NCBI GenBank assembly: GCA_029204225.1
Contig: CM055102.1
Span: 6,202,820 to 6,266,819 of the forward strand
DNA: 64,000 bases
Direction of reading: 5' to 3'
Source of the DNA: Diphasiastrum complanatum
Lineage: Eukaryota > Streptophyta > Lycopodiopsida > Lycopodiales > Lycopodiaceae
Notes under the pieces: model-generated
Databases searched by the model: none
What the model saw: only the letters and a program-made list of their open reading frames with translations
Told to the model about the DNA's origin: nothing
Shown: piece by piece, positions 35,901 through 46,949 of the stretch
Layout: each line of letters opens with the position of its first letter
Position numbering within the stretch: position 1 is the first letter of the stretch
Translations under genes and position numbers: made by a program

Positions 35901-38900
35901 CTAAGTATAAGGTTTTCTTAATCCAAATTTACTTGTGGACTTACAAAACACACGCCACAATAAATTCCTATGTTGGGCTAACATGAGGGACATCAATAGA
36001 AAGAGAGAGTTGCCATAGTTTTGTAAAAACAAGAGAGTGCCAGCCCTAAACTGCTTCATCATGTGTAATTTTGTGCATCAACAAATTGGATAATAGCCTT
36101 GACTCCTATATGTTTTTGAAGAGGAGCTAACCTGTTTTGTCCTTGTTATATGATCCTAGGGCTAGTCCTACACTTCGGGCTTGCACCTTCTTTTCCAATA
36201 ATGATTACGACAGTACATCTCCAAACTCCAATAGTAGAAACCATTCTGCTTCTACAAATTTTGCACCTTGGAAAGTCGCTAATACCAAGTTATGAACACA
36301 TCCATGGTAGAGGTGGGGTACATCAAGGGAGCAACATATTTTAGTACAAAAAACCAAAATGAGAAATGAACTATAGCCTCCCACAACTACCAAATTGTAA
36401 AACCACTTAACTAGAAACTTAACCTAGTGACTATATGGTACTTAGAAACCCGTTCCGACCCTTTTTGGTTGGATTGTATTGTACGTTCCGTACAGTACAT
36501 TCTGGAATGTACTGGATCGCGGAACGTTTTTTTTTTTTTCCATCCAAATTTTCTTTTCTTTTGCATGAATATAAATTTTTTGTTTGTCAAAAAAATAAGG
36601 ATTTTCGCAATTTCTGGCCATTATCTTTAGAGCTCCAAACAAACAAGTGACAATCTAGTGATAATTAATGAGACTATAACTTCATGCTAGAGAGAAGACC
36701 TTAAAGTTGAAGCCCTGGAAGAAAGAAAAAGAGAAAGGAAAAGCTAGGCTACAAATTGTCACATTAGTAGGCCTTTAGTGTCTCAACCTCACTCTACATA
36801 AAGAGAATTACAATGAGAATATTGCAAACAACAAATCCCTACATAGTATACATATAAGATTCACTGCCTATAACCGAAAACCATACCAAGCGATTCAAGA
36901 TCTTATAAGATTCTTTGATACATAACTGATTCCATCTTTATTCAAGCACTGCGTTTTTATCCATGAACATGAGATATCCTTATCGGGTAGATTAGGCCAA
37001 AATAATTTCTTCAGAAATTAGAACAAAACACTCACAACATAAACATGCAAAACTATCTCTACAGCTCTAAATAGCACACAGGCATGATGCAAAGATCAAG
37101 ACTAGTATAAGCATTATGCCTGTCTAGTTGCTGTAAAAATGCCCAAAAACAACACTTTTTTTACATAAGAAAAGTTGACAACATACAATCTCTGCAAGAT
37201 AATGAGGAGAGGAGACCACTTCAAACCAATCACCAAATGGAATAGCATATGTGCTCCCTCTTGTTGATTGCTGTGGCAGGTTAGTTTTCTCCACGACTTG
37301 ATCTCGAATACGCAAGGATGCCTGTTGTAAGATGAAAAATCGATACAATGGCACTTGTTAAGCTCCATAGAGGTACTAAACAAAGACTTAACAAGTAATG
37401 CTAACAAGCCATTGGGCACCAGAATCCCTCTCTAAGTCTCAATATCCTTTATGAAACAAACAGCTGTTGTGGGTTATCTACCAATGCTTGGACAGCTTTG
37501 GGGGCTGCCACCGATTCTGGCAGGTGAAATTCACAATGAAATTGCACTACAATTTTAAGAGGCCAATCCAGTAAAAGTTAGACTACTGGCACCCATCTGA
37601 TTTTACACGAAAAACAGCTACCTGATGCTAGCACACAAACCAAGAAAGTATATTTATCTTGGTGTTTTTCAAATTCATTGGAGGCCCAACCTCATCCAAA
37701 CTACTTATGATTGCTACGGATTTAAATCGCACTAGGCTATACTGCTCAAGCTGAAAAGTGATATCTAATTGGTGAATTATAGAATAATTGAAGCCTATGG
37801 CCACGATGCTCAGGTACTCAGCTACATCAAAGATAGTAAGCATAACTGCATCCTTTTATGTGCATGACAAACTGAAAACAGCAAAAGAAGCCTTACCAAT
37901 ATCACATGGCACCGATACTGGTGAACGGATCCCCATAAAACAACAAATGCCCCAATCCACTGCCACCACCCCAACGTCATCAAAATCTTTCCATATTCCC
38001 GCCATTCAAGCTCTCCTGGTGCTACCAAAGCACTCTGATGGCTGTGAATTTGTCTTTTTAAGATACTTTGAACAAACATTTGCATGATGCTGCGAAACAT
38101 TGTCCAGCAACTCCGAGCGCACAGAGATAATGGGGCAACCACGTAATAACTAGATGTGGCATGAAGTTTCCAATGTGTTTGAGCCAACAAGAGCATTGAA
38201 CTGGTTAACAGTGCTGGGTCACAAGTCGATCAAAATTGGACCATTTAAAAAAAAAAAAAGACAGTTCAAATCATCCCACAGCAAAGTGATTCAAAGAAAA
38301 ATTGATTCGTTTCTCAACATTTCGAATTAAAAAATTTGATTCAAGCAAACTTGGTTCGAAAGGCTTCGAGTTGGAGTCGCAATTTGTTGTAACTTGAATA
38401 AAAATTGACTATTAGCAGTACGGAATTCAGTGTCGGGTGTCACTGACCACAATTTGCAGTATGTTTTCACAACGGTTTCACATATACTAGAATTGCTCAA
38501 GCAACTAGAGTGCTTAGTTACTTACAGAATTCCAGAAAGGTACCCCATAACGTGCATCTGAGCACCAGGACTGTATTTCACTATGAAGGATGATTCATAC
38601 AGCCTCCTCACCACATGTATCTCCATCAACAGATGAAGAAAAAAGGTTCTGGATGCCCATTCACTGCAGCTTGTCAATGACAACACCGAGTTTCCTGGCA
38701 GGACTGAAGATGAAGCACCTTCCCCAGAAATTTGCCACACTAATGTTGAGAACTGAAAAGTTGAGGAAGACACAGAAGATGTGCACAAGCAAGCAAAAGC
38801 AGCAGCAGCAAGCAGAAGGAAAGTATTCCAAATAACAGCCACTAAATAGAAGTGTGTGAAGAAGCTGTGAGGAACATTAAATCTCTGCAATAGCAAAAAC

Positions 38901-40896
38901 AGGGACATTAAGCAGCAAGGGAAAGAAGCCTCCGAAACCCAATAATGCATGCAGAAAATAGGCCTAAAAAGAGAGCAAGCAAACAATAGAAAAATATAAG
39001 CTGATATTAAGGTCGATAGTAAATAACAAGCTAGCATCTACATAGTACATGCTCTGCAGTAAATAATTCCGAAACGATTGGCCAATAAAAAGGTGCAACT
39101 GTGAAAAAAGTGCCCAGCTTTTGATGAATTTCAAAATCAAAATGCCTAAAATCTCAAAAATTTGAATTCCCCACAGAATGAAAGTCACTAGTGCAATGCA
39201 GCAATGTGCTTCAACCTACGAGGGCCAGTAGCGCTAATGCCCAAAAGACATTAAATTCTACCCAGCCCGCACCAAAATCTTTGAAAATCATTCATTGTCA
39301 GTTGACTAGATACCGTTTTCATTGAAATTAATTATTTGGCAACGCCTGCCGACCGCTACGGTATCGACAAGCATCTGTGAAGTCCCTTGTGGTCTTCAAT
39401 TTATTGAGATCAGCACAAAAACCCAAGTTAATTTGAAGCCAACCAGCAACGTCTCAACTAAGAAAGCCCAAACAGAAATCGGCGAGTTGGTAAGAATTTT
39501 TTCCCTTTGCTTCAAATCAAGAATTGAACTTCAATCCGTGGCATGAATAAGGACATATAAGACCAAAAGACATAAACCCAAACAGAAATGTGGGAGTTAA
39601 GGATCTCTGGCTGAAGACCCAAAGGACAAGTTATACATCTGAGCTCACGGATTTTCATATGTGACTTGTGTTATCCAACAAATAGCTTTGGTTTTCCTTT
39701 CTTTATTTCTTTTCAAATGTTCTCTCTCACTCTATAGTCTACTCAGTTAAGCATCCAATTGTTACGCTTAGATTTCAGTATCCTAAAGTTGCTTCAGACT
39801 GTCAAATTTTCGCCATTTTACTGTTAGCTCAATATATGTCTGCCAATGTTTATCAAGCTTCAAGTTGTCACCTGCCTTTTGGTTGTTATAAGTGAACTCC
39901 ATGTCTAAAATAGTCTGCAAAGTTTTGGCTCTAACCCTAACTGGGTGGCTTTTTCTTGATCATTCTCTACAGCACATAACCTAGTTTGAACTTTATATCG
40001 CCTCACCTGATCCGTGTTAGAAAACATAGCAGCCTTTTGTGTATATACCATTCAAAATACTGTTGGATAACTATCAACAACATGTGGCCCTTCTAAAATC
40101 TGTAAGCAATTGTCTGCTAGTTAGGTGGAAGATAATAGATCCTATTGTCTTTTAACAGTGGCATATCTACTTGATGCTTGCAGTATCTGTAGCAATTATT
40201 GGAGACTTTCATTCCTTGGGGACAAGAAATATCGATTATTTTGTTGTCCCTGTTGTTGCAACAAATTGAACGAAAGGATGTATCAGGATGAAATAGACAC
40301 ACATCTATAATTCATCTCATTTGCTGCTTTCGCGAATCCAGCAACAGAAACAATGTCGAGCATGTTTTTTCCATTGCCATCCAATATTTGTCATTGAAAC
40401 CCCACGATGTCCTGTAATAGAACAATCCAAAGGGGGGAGGGAGAGGGAGAAAGATCAAAGTACTTGGCATTGAAGTTGGCACCAAGTACATTGGTGGGAG
40501 CAGGATGAAAACAACCAGAGATTGACACGAACGCAGTTTACGTGACAAAGGAGCTATCTGAGTTGGTCAAACCAGTTTTTATGGGCTTTGTGGAGGTGGA
40601 GTTTATAATGGCAAAAATTTTCTCTCCTTGAGGTCTTGGATTGGACTTCAATCCACGGCAGAAATGAGGACATAGAAGATTAAAAAACAAAAACCCAAAC
40701 AGAAATTCGTGATGACAGATTATCATACCTGATTTTTGGATCTGTCTACTAGTTTGCCTCGCCTGCAGCAGGCCAAAATCGCAGATTGTAAAGGAATTAC
40801 AAACTTTAAAGGCAGCATGGATACTACGCACGCAGCAATTGCTGCCAACCACATGAATTGGAGCACCAGTGCTAGGCTGGGCATGTTCTGATCCAT
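32882..40896 (-). CDS. PPRD: polyprenol reductase (steroid 5-alpha-reductase family), complete, six exons
   Basis: Exons on the minus strand are 40896-40729, 38884-38526, 38149-37897, 37321-37187, 33236-33165 and 32983-32882, 1,089 bases, giving 362 residues and a TAA stop. All five introns are GT/AG and every junction keeps frame. The family reduces the alpha-isoprene unit of polyprenol-type lipids with NADPH in the ER membrane, supplying dolichol for protein glycosylation; recent work on the human member points to the aldehyde as substrate. Matching motifs to plant PPRD proteins, from memory, are MEIHVVRRLYES, YYVVAPLSLC, YAIPFGDWFEVVSSPHYLAEI's core GDWFE, and ETHKWYQSKF near the C-terminus, the last two being the conserved cofactor-side motifs. 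Length is close to plant relatives. Hydrophobic segments fit a multi-pass membrane protein. No defect is visible. Confidence 0.95.
33165..33236 (-). CDS. PPRD: polyprenol reductase exon 5
   Basis: Twenty-four codons (VIYGGIFIASGGTDLTIILL, then FIWV) between acceptor ctttaactcag and donor gtaaaa. The SGGTD pattern matches the same place in plant relatives. It is too short to be found by open-frame length. Confidence 0.88.
34060..34647 (+). mobile_element. Copia-type LTR remnant with primer site
   Basis: The stretch ends actttgaaca at 34635 and is followed at once by tggtatcagaac (34636-34647), a near-perfect tRNA-Met primer site. Its left edge is not certain. No gag follows. It lies inside intron 4 of the reductase gene, antisense to it. 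Confidence 0.5.
35271..35467. repeat. dispersed motif repeated three times in intron 4
   Basis: A block like ctatggcggtctcccatct, followed by agta/gaa, occurs at 35271-35300, 35386-35410 and 35441-35467. It belongs to no element recognised here. Confidence 0.6.
36484..36526. repeat. 43-base hairpin
   Basis: The inner arms agtacattc (36494-36502) and gaatgtact (36505-36513) are perfect, separated by two bases. The outer arms cgttccg (36484-36490) and cggaacg (36520-36526) extend it. A T run follows at once. Confidence 0.75.
37187..37321 (-). CDS. PPRD: polyprenol reductase exon 4
   Basis: Forty-five codons with the IPFGDWFEVVSSPHYLAEI motif. Acceptor acaacag, donor gtatgt. Confidence 0.95.
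37897..38149 (-). CDS. PPRD: polyprenol reductase exon 3
   Basis: It completes the split Leu codon and encodes YYVVAPLSLC at the start and WWQWIGAFVVLWGSVHQYRC at the end. Donor gtaagg, phase 0. Confidence 0.94.
38526..38884 (-). CDS. PPRD: polyprenol reductase exon 2
   Basis: It begins after ttgctattgcag with RFNVPHSFFTHFYLV and includes MEIHVVRRLYES. The donor is gtaagt, and the exon ends two bases into a codon. Confidence 0.94.
39528..40711. repeat. duplicated block in intron 1 of the reductase gene
   Basis: A segment of about 65 bases starting acttcaatcc and ending aaacccaaacagaaat occurs at 39528-39590 and again at 40648-40707, just inside the exon 1 donor. The copies are diverged. A shorter related piece is at about 39465. 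Confidence 0.55.
40729..40896 (-). CDS. PPRD: polyprenol reductase exon 1 (coding part)
   Basis: Fifty-six codons from the ATG at 40896, with a hydrophobic segment (LQFMWLAAIAACVVSMLPL) fitting a first membrane helix. The donor is CAG then gtatga. A tttttgcag acceptor-like site 12 bases upstream of the ATG suggests an intron in the 5' untranslated region. Confidence 0.9.
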
Positions 40897-41600
40897 TGGC
40901 ACTGAAATGCTGCAAAAAGACACAAATCTAGCGCAAGGATTGATGTATGAATGGGATTTGTATCAATGCTGGCTAAACAAAATAATACTAAACAATGGAT
41001 TTTCTTTTGTGGGTGCTCTTCTCTTGAACGTCCCTTTGTGTGGGTGAATGGAGGCAAACTGTAGACACCCGATGAAGCAAAAAATGATGGATGTTGTGAG
41101 GAAACAGGCAATAAAATCGAAGTCCGTACAACGACCAAAAACTCTACCGTACAATGACGAGTGGTGCTTGAGGGTTTCCAAGAGGGCCTCAGTGATGCTC
41201 CTCGATCGTTTTGCTCGCCAGCTTACGACAGATTGAGCGCTACTTTAGAGTTCCTTTAGAGTTCAGGCTAGCCTTTACACGTTAACTAGAGAGAGATGTG
41301 TAGAAGCACCTTCAGAGTTAATGTCTTTGTTTGAAGTGTGGGCTCTCAATCTGTGCCATGTCTTTCTTTTGTGAGGAGGTTTTGTAAAGCGAGGCAGAGT
41401 GTATAGCTTATGATAAGCAAAAGGTAGATTGAATGCTTCTATACAGTTTCCATTTTCTTCGTTGTTTAAAAAACAACAGGACACCTCGTTTAATAAGTGG
41501 TGTGGGGGCCTGTGTTCTTGTTAGAATTGCATGATGAGGATCATCATTCCGATAACCGTGAAGATAATTTAAGAGAACAAAGAAGAAAACGTCATGTTGA
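40897..41600. other. upstream region of the reductase gene, no gene recognised
   Basis: It contains the likely 5' untranslated exon and promoter of the minus-strand gene. A plus-strand open frame at 41048-41236 has no familiar feature. No TATA box stands out. Confidence 0.45.
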
Positions 41601-41601
41601 A

Positions 41602-42075
41602 GGAATTACTGAACAAGAATAACCGAAAGGTCACGCCTGTGGATATGCGGGATGAGTTTAAAAAAATAAACAAAATCCATAAGAGTCAGTTAGATGAGAT
41701 TCAAAAGGCCTTAAAGGATCTTCAAACCTAGAATACATACCCGAGAAGAGAAGGTGTCTGGTGTTAGAGGAAATCACACTGGGAATGAATGTCCGAATAA
41801 GGGTCCTTTTCAAACACACCATCAAACTACATGTGTGTTTTGTAATAGATCTGATCACGAATCTTTTAAGTGCACTTTCAATCCGGTTAATCAATCAAGA
41901 CAACAATAGAGACCACCGAATCCTGTGTATCAACCACGTGTGCAACAACCACAAGTAGTTGGTACAACACAAAATCAAAAGAAAATAGCAGTCCTACAAA
42001 GAGCGCCTGGTAATAATAACCAATTGTTGCCTAGAAAATAAGCACATATAGATTACATTGATGAGGAAGCATCGT
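41602..42075 (+). pseudogene. Gypsy-type gag fragment with zinc knuckle
   Basis: A coiled, charged segment (KINKIHKSQLDEIQKALKD) precedes, in a shifted frame, an intact CCHC knuckle CVFCNRSDHESFKC near 41840-41881. It continues as a Pro/Gln-rich tail (PVYQPRVQQPQ). A stop and a frameshift separate the pieces. No neighbouring Gypsy pol of the same copy can be assigned. Confidence 0.65.
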
Positions 42076-42358
42076 CAAAACCCTAATTTTGATTGGATCT
42101 CTAGATAGTGAGGTTGCTGGACTTCATTTGAGTGTGTTTCAATCTTAGGAAGTGGCAAAAGTCATTAGCTTGAGGATAGATCATAGGTTGATCAAGATTC
42201 CATGATTCTATGTGTTGATTTGCTTGGTATAAGTGCTAGAAAAGAATTTTTGAGATAGTTTCAAATCTTGGTGATTTCTTTTGAAAGCATTTGTTGTTGT
42301 TCAAAGGAGTGATTTGTGCATTGAAACAGGTTGAAAGAGAAGATCAGGTCATTGCTAC

Positions 42359-44308
42359 ATGGCAACCTCAATTGGAGTCATGTTGGAAGCCAATGATAGG
42401 CTTACCTCAAGTAACTATTCATTGTGGAAAGTGAGGATGGAGTCACTTCTTGAGATGAATGATGTTTTGGATATTGTTGTAAGTTTGGAGGAGAGACCAG
42501 CAACACAACAAGATCAAATGAGGTATGACAAGAGGGCCAAGAAGGCTCTACACATGATAAAGATGAATGTCACCAATGAACTTCTCAAGGAAGTTGGTAA
42601 GTGCACATCATCTTTGGAAGCTTGGAATTCATTGAAGAAGCTTTATGAATCCAAGTCAACTTCTAGAGTGTTGACTCTAAGAAGGCAAATCTTTTCTTGT
42701 TTGCAAAAGAATGAAGAAAGTCCAAGTACTTTTGTTTTGAGAATGAAAGCATTGAATGATGAGTTGGCTTGCATTGATGAAAACATTAAGGAGAGCTTAT
42801 TCAAGTAATTCTTAATGAACTGTTGGATGCTTATGCTAACATTGTTCAAAGTATTTCATGTATGCTTGCTAATGATGGAGATCTAGATCCTTGGTGGATT
42901 GATAGTGGAGCAAGTTCACACATGACCTTTCACAAAGAGTACTTCACTTCTTTGTTGGCATATGGAGATGACAAGAGGGTGATCTACACGGCCAATGATC
43001 GTAAGTGTGCAATCAAAGGGATTGGCACAATTCCTATTTCTCTCTCTACAAATAGGAATGTTCATTTGGAGGATGTCTTGTTTATTCCATCTATTACCAA
43101 GAATTTGCTTAATGTGAGTCAAATGCTAAGTAAAGGCCTCAAGGTGGAGTTTGATGGACATGCTTGTTTGATCAAAAGGAAGAATGTCTTGGTTGAAAAA
43201 GGTAAAAGACAAGGGAAATTGTTCAAACTATATGCTTGTGTTATTGCTAACCAAGTTGGATGTCTTACAGGGAGCAAATACTTATTCAAAAGGTTTGGCA
43301 TAAAAGGATGGGACACCTCAACTTCAAGTCATTGGAGATAATGGCTAGGAAGAAGACTGTGATAGGTCTTCCAAGTTCCTTAAGTGGCATCAAACATGTT
43401 TGTGAGTCTTGTGCTTTGTCAAAGTCACATAGACAACCCTATACTAGATCTATATCTAAATCTACAAAGCCTTTTCAACTTGTACATTCGGATATTCATG
43501 GATCTACTACAATTAACAATACTGAAACTAAGATGTATGTAACATTCATTGATGATTTTAGTAGATTTTGTTGGATCTATCTACTAAAGAGCAATGATGA
43601 AGTGTATGACATCTTTATCAAGTTCAAGAATGCAAGGGATCACAAAGATCAAGTGCTTGAAGAGTGACAATGGTGGTGAGCACATATCTACCAAGTTCAA
43701 GGCCTTTTGTGATGAGCATGGGATCAAGAGGGAGTATACAACATCAAGGACCCCACAACAAAATGGAGTGGATGAAAGGAAGAATAGGACTTTATGTGAA
43801 AGTGCTAAAACTATGAGGTTAAGTGCTAATCTTGACAAACCATTTTGAGATCAAGCTTTGTTGTGTGCCAATTTCTTGTGCAATAGGTGGCCGAGTGCTA
43901 TTTTGGATGGAAGGACATCTTTTGAGATGCTATTCAAGAGGAGGCCGAGTGTCAACTTTCTAAGAACCTTTGGATGCACATGCTATGTCAACATTACTCT
44001 TGATGATAGGACCAAGGAGGATCCATCTTCAAAAAGAGGTATTTTTTTTGCTGGATATAGTGAGGTGAGTAAAGCCTACAAGATTTACATTCCTTCTACT
44101 AACAAGGTGATTGTTGGTAGAGATGTCATTTTTTATGAAGGGAGCATTCCAAAAGCGTCTTCAAGCATGATTGATGGTAGTGTGGATGGATCTAACATTC
44201 TTGATGTTGATGAAAAGGATCATGCTTTGGATGGTGATGATGATGGACCTTCATCAAATCAAAAGCCAAGGAGAACATCAAGAAAAAGACAAGTATCTTC
44301 AAGGCTCA
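42359..44308 (+). pseudogene. Copia gag, protease and integrase (family A), no RT
   Basis: Gag starts at 42359 and is open for 149 codons (NDRLTSSNYSLWKVRMESLL, SLEAWNSLKKLYESKS). Its zinc-knuckle end is deleted at about 42808. Protease follows with WWIDSGASSHMTF near 42890. The pre-integrase finger shows HKRMGHLNFKSLE and CESCALSKSH at 43290-43430. The integrase core has VHSDIHGS, SDNGGEHIS and DERKNRTLCESAK, so the three catalytic acids are all present, in two frames. The linker ends RRTSRKRQVSSR at 44305, where LTR-like sequence begins. RT is missing. No LTR of its own was found; the leader starts near 42080. Confidence 0.87.
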
Positions 44309-45291
44309 TGTAGCACAGACATCCTAAAGGGAGCCGGGAACCACGACTTAGCTTCCCAGCTTTCAACTCTTGCCATCCAAATCCACTTGACATACAAGCA
44401 GCCAACTCCCCAAAAACGATCAGACTTAACCAACTTGAAGTGCCGAAAACCAACATTGAGATCCAAACTGGCGCCATGCCAGATCGGGGGTCCCGATGTG
44501 GGTGACTTCCTTCCAAGCAAGCCGCCCGACATACATCAAACTTAACCAACTCAAAGCTTCGTTACAAACGAGTAACCTCCATTCCAAGCAAGCGGTCTGA
44601 CTTACATCAGACTTAACCAGTTGAAAGCTTCGTCACGAGCGCTAAAAGCCAACCTGGCGCCACGCCAGACTGGACAACCATAAACAGGTAACTTCCACCC
44701 AAGCAAGCCATCCAACTCAGCCGATAGGTTAGATGTTGTAAAGCTACCTTTACAAGCTTTACTTTCGGCGCCCCTGCTGCTCCCGGCGCCAACGGCGCCA
44801 CTGTGACCGAAATCCAGCCGACGCCAAGTTCCTATGGCTGAAAATCTTTGATCGGTTCTAGCGGAGTCCAGAGAGCTCAGATCGATGTGCAATCACCTCA
44901 CATGATCTAGGCATGATCAAAGGAAACCTGGGGATCAATAAAATCTAGAGAGAGAAAATGACTTTCTAGAAAGAGAAAATTCTAGAGAGAGAAAAATGTG
45001 CTTTACCAGCTTGGGTAGAGTGCTTGGTATGAGGGGGGGTGCCGAATCACACCAATACTATAGGGGAGTGCGGGTTGCGACTCAGGGCGAGCTCCAACCA
45101 AGTCTCAACCTCCCTTGCTGGAATGTTGTCATGGCTCTCGCCTTGGCATGCTAGCACCCCAGAGACTAGGGTCGGTCACACACTTGAAATGTAACCTTCT
45201 CAGATTTATCAATAAAGTGGGATTTTTCTCAAACTGACTCTGATTACCTTCTGGGTTTCAGTGTTCGGTAAAAGCGCCAGTTGTAACCTCA
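44309..45291 (+). mobile_element. LTR-like block, possibly a solo LTR
   Basis: This stretch is richer in G and C than its neighbours. It starts near tgtagcacag and ends near ttgtaacctca. It contains repeated units in its first third and a poly-A signal, caataaag (45211-45218), near its end, the layout of an LTR. A five-base repeat aaggc flanks it (44301-44305 and 45292-45296), but using it places the left edge three bases before the TG, so the target duplication is only possible. No primer site follows. Confidence 0.45.
44421..44720. repeat. three degenerate repeat units in the LTR-like block
   Basis: Units start cagacttaaccaact (44421), caaacttaaccaact (44537) and cagacttaaccagtt (44608). 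Each has a ccaagcaagc block near its end. The middle unit lacks the ctggcgccacgccaga part found in the other two. Confidence 0.75.
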
Positions 45292-45309
45292 AAGGCAAGG
45301 ACCTTGCTC

Positions 45310-46949
45310 AAGAAGAACCTCCATCATCTAACATTGACATGACAATCTGAGTTTATGGCTCAGGCATGTCTATCGTCGACCCACTTCGAGACAACGAATC
45401 AGACGAAGATGTTGCTGCTACCCAGCAACAAATCCCAAGAGCGGTTTATCAGTCGAATCTTTCCAGAAGATCAAGCTGAGTGCGCACACAGCCCACAAGG
45501 TATACTCTTGAGTCTGCTTGTCTCTTAATGCAGGAACCGATGACAGTCGAAGAGGCACTTAGCCAACCAGACTCTGATCTCTAGAGGGAAGCTATGGACA
45601 GAGAGTATTCCTCTCTGATCAAGAACCAGACATGGTCATTAGTCGAAGCTCCTATTGGCTGCAATATCATTGATTGCAAATGGATATTTAAGATCAGATA
45701 CAATGCCAACGGAGCAATTGATCGAAGGAAGGCAAGACTGGTAGCACGAGGATTCACCTAGATCTCGAATGTCGACTACAGTGAGACTTTTAGTCCAGTC
45801 GTCAAACATTCATCGATCCGAATGCTCTTATCTTATGTTGCAGCTACTGACCTCGAAGTGCATCAACTCGATGTACAAATAGCCTATCTGAATGGAGTGA
45901 TACAAGAAGATATCTACATGATCCAGCTCGAAGGATGCGTTTTGGAAGGGACGAAGAATCATGTATGTAAACTCCACAAAGCACTGTATGGCTTGAAACA
46001 GTCAGCTAGAGCTTGGTTTTAGAGGATCAACACATTCCTCATTGAACAAGGATTCAAAACAAGCATTGCTTTTGCAACGTTTATTCCAAGACAGTGCAAC
46101 AATCCTTCATTATCATCACCTTATACATGGATGATACATTGCTCTTCAGCAACAATACCAATATGGTCAAGGATTCGAAATAGATGTTGTTTTCAGAATT
46201 CGACATGACTGATCTGGGCAAAGCTCATTTATGTCTGGGAATTCAAATCCACAGAGACAGAGCAAATTGACTGATTTACATCACTCAACAAAGGTATATT
46301 TACAATGTTCTTAATAGATACAAGTTGATGAATTGTAAATTAGCTCACTCACCAATGGATCCAAGCCTGTATTTGTCAAAGGACCAATGTCCCTAGACCA
46401 AGCAAGAAGTGGAGCAAATGAGAGAATACCCTTATCGATCGATACTAGGATCTCTCATGTACGCAATGGTCTGTACAAGACTAGATATCTCTTTTGCTGT
46501 AAGCTCACTCAGCCAATACATGGCCAATTCTGGCATTACCCATTGGAAGGCTCTCATACGACGAATCATGAGATATATTCGAGCTACCATGGACCATTGC
46601 ATCTGCTATGGAGAAGTCAGCAACGACAATCTCCATCAGCTCAGTGGTTATTCTGATGCAAGCTGGGGAGGAGATGTAGACAATCGTAAATCCACATCTG
46701 GATTTACATTTTTCTTCAACGACTGTCCTATCTCATGGAACAGTCATAAGCAAACTTTTGTCGCACTTTCTTCTACAGAAGCAGAATACATTACTCTCAA
46801 TCTATCAAGGAAGCGTTTTGGTTGATAAATTTGCTGTCAGATCTTAATCTGAATCAGTACAGCCCTACAATTCTATTTTGTGAGAATCAAAGTGCTATCG
46901 CCTTATCGGCCAACCCTAGATTTCACTCTAGGAGTAAGCACATCATACG
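45310..46949 (+). pseudogene. Copia reverse transcriptase and RNase H, broken
   Basis: After a linker (IPRAVYQSNLSRRS) RT begins with MTVEEALSQPDSDL and QTWSLVEAPIGC, then RKARLVARGFTQ. The open frame 45822-46022 covers VHQLDVQIAYLNGVIQED and KLHKALYGLKQSARAWF. The catalytic region near 46120 is frameshifted: the expected YMDDTL is readable only across frames as YTWMIH and MDDTLLF. RNase H at 46409-46825 has ASWGGDVDNRKSTSGF and SSTEAEYI. The frame ends at SKHIIRY near 46949, where a Gypsy RT takes over. It carries its own linker motif, so it is not simply the missing half of the Copia at 42359. Confidence 0.85.

Larger units (their letters stand above)
33237..37186 (-). other. intron 4 of the reductase gene, 3,950 bases
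   Basis: The intron splits the GDWFE exon from the SGGTD exon. It holds an LTR-like remnant with primer site, a three-copy motif and a 43-base hairpin, and no other coding sequence. Confidence 0.85.

Noticed and set aside
36205-36393. Minus-strand frame considered as a missing reductase exon
   Set aside because: It does not match the family; the missing exons were found at 33165-33236 and 32882-32983 with correct splice phases.
38590-38835. Plus-strand open frame of 81 codons
   Set aside because: It is the reverse-strand shadow of reductase exon 2.
40125-40310. Cysteine-rich small open frame as a host gene
   Set aside because: It lies in intron 1 of the reductase gene on the opposite strand, with an overlapping frame on the other strand and no recognisable family.
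44301-45296. Solo LTR splitting one single Copia (gag-integrase at 42359 and RT at 45310)
   Set aside because: Both halves carry their own integrase-RT linker motif, and the aaggc flanks do not fit canonical LTR ends, so one interrupted element is not supported.
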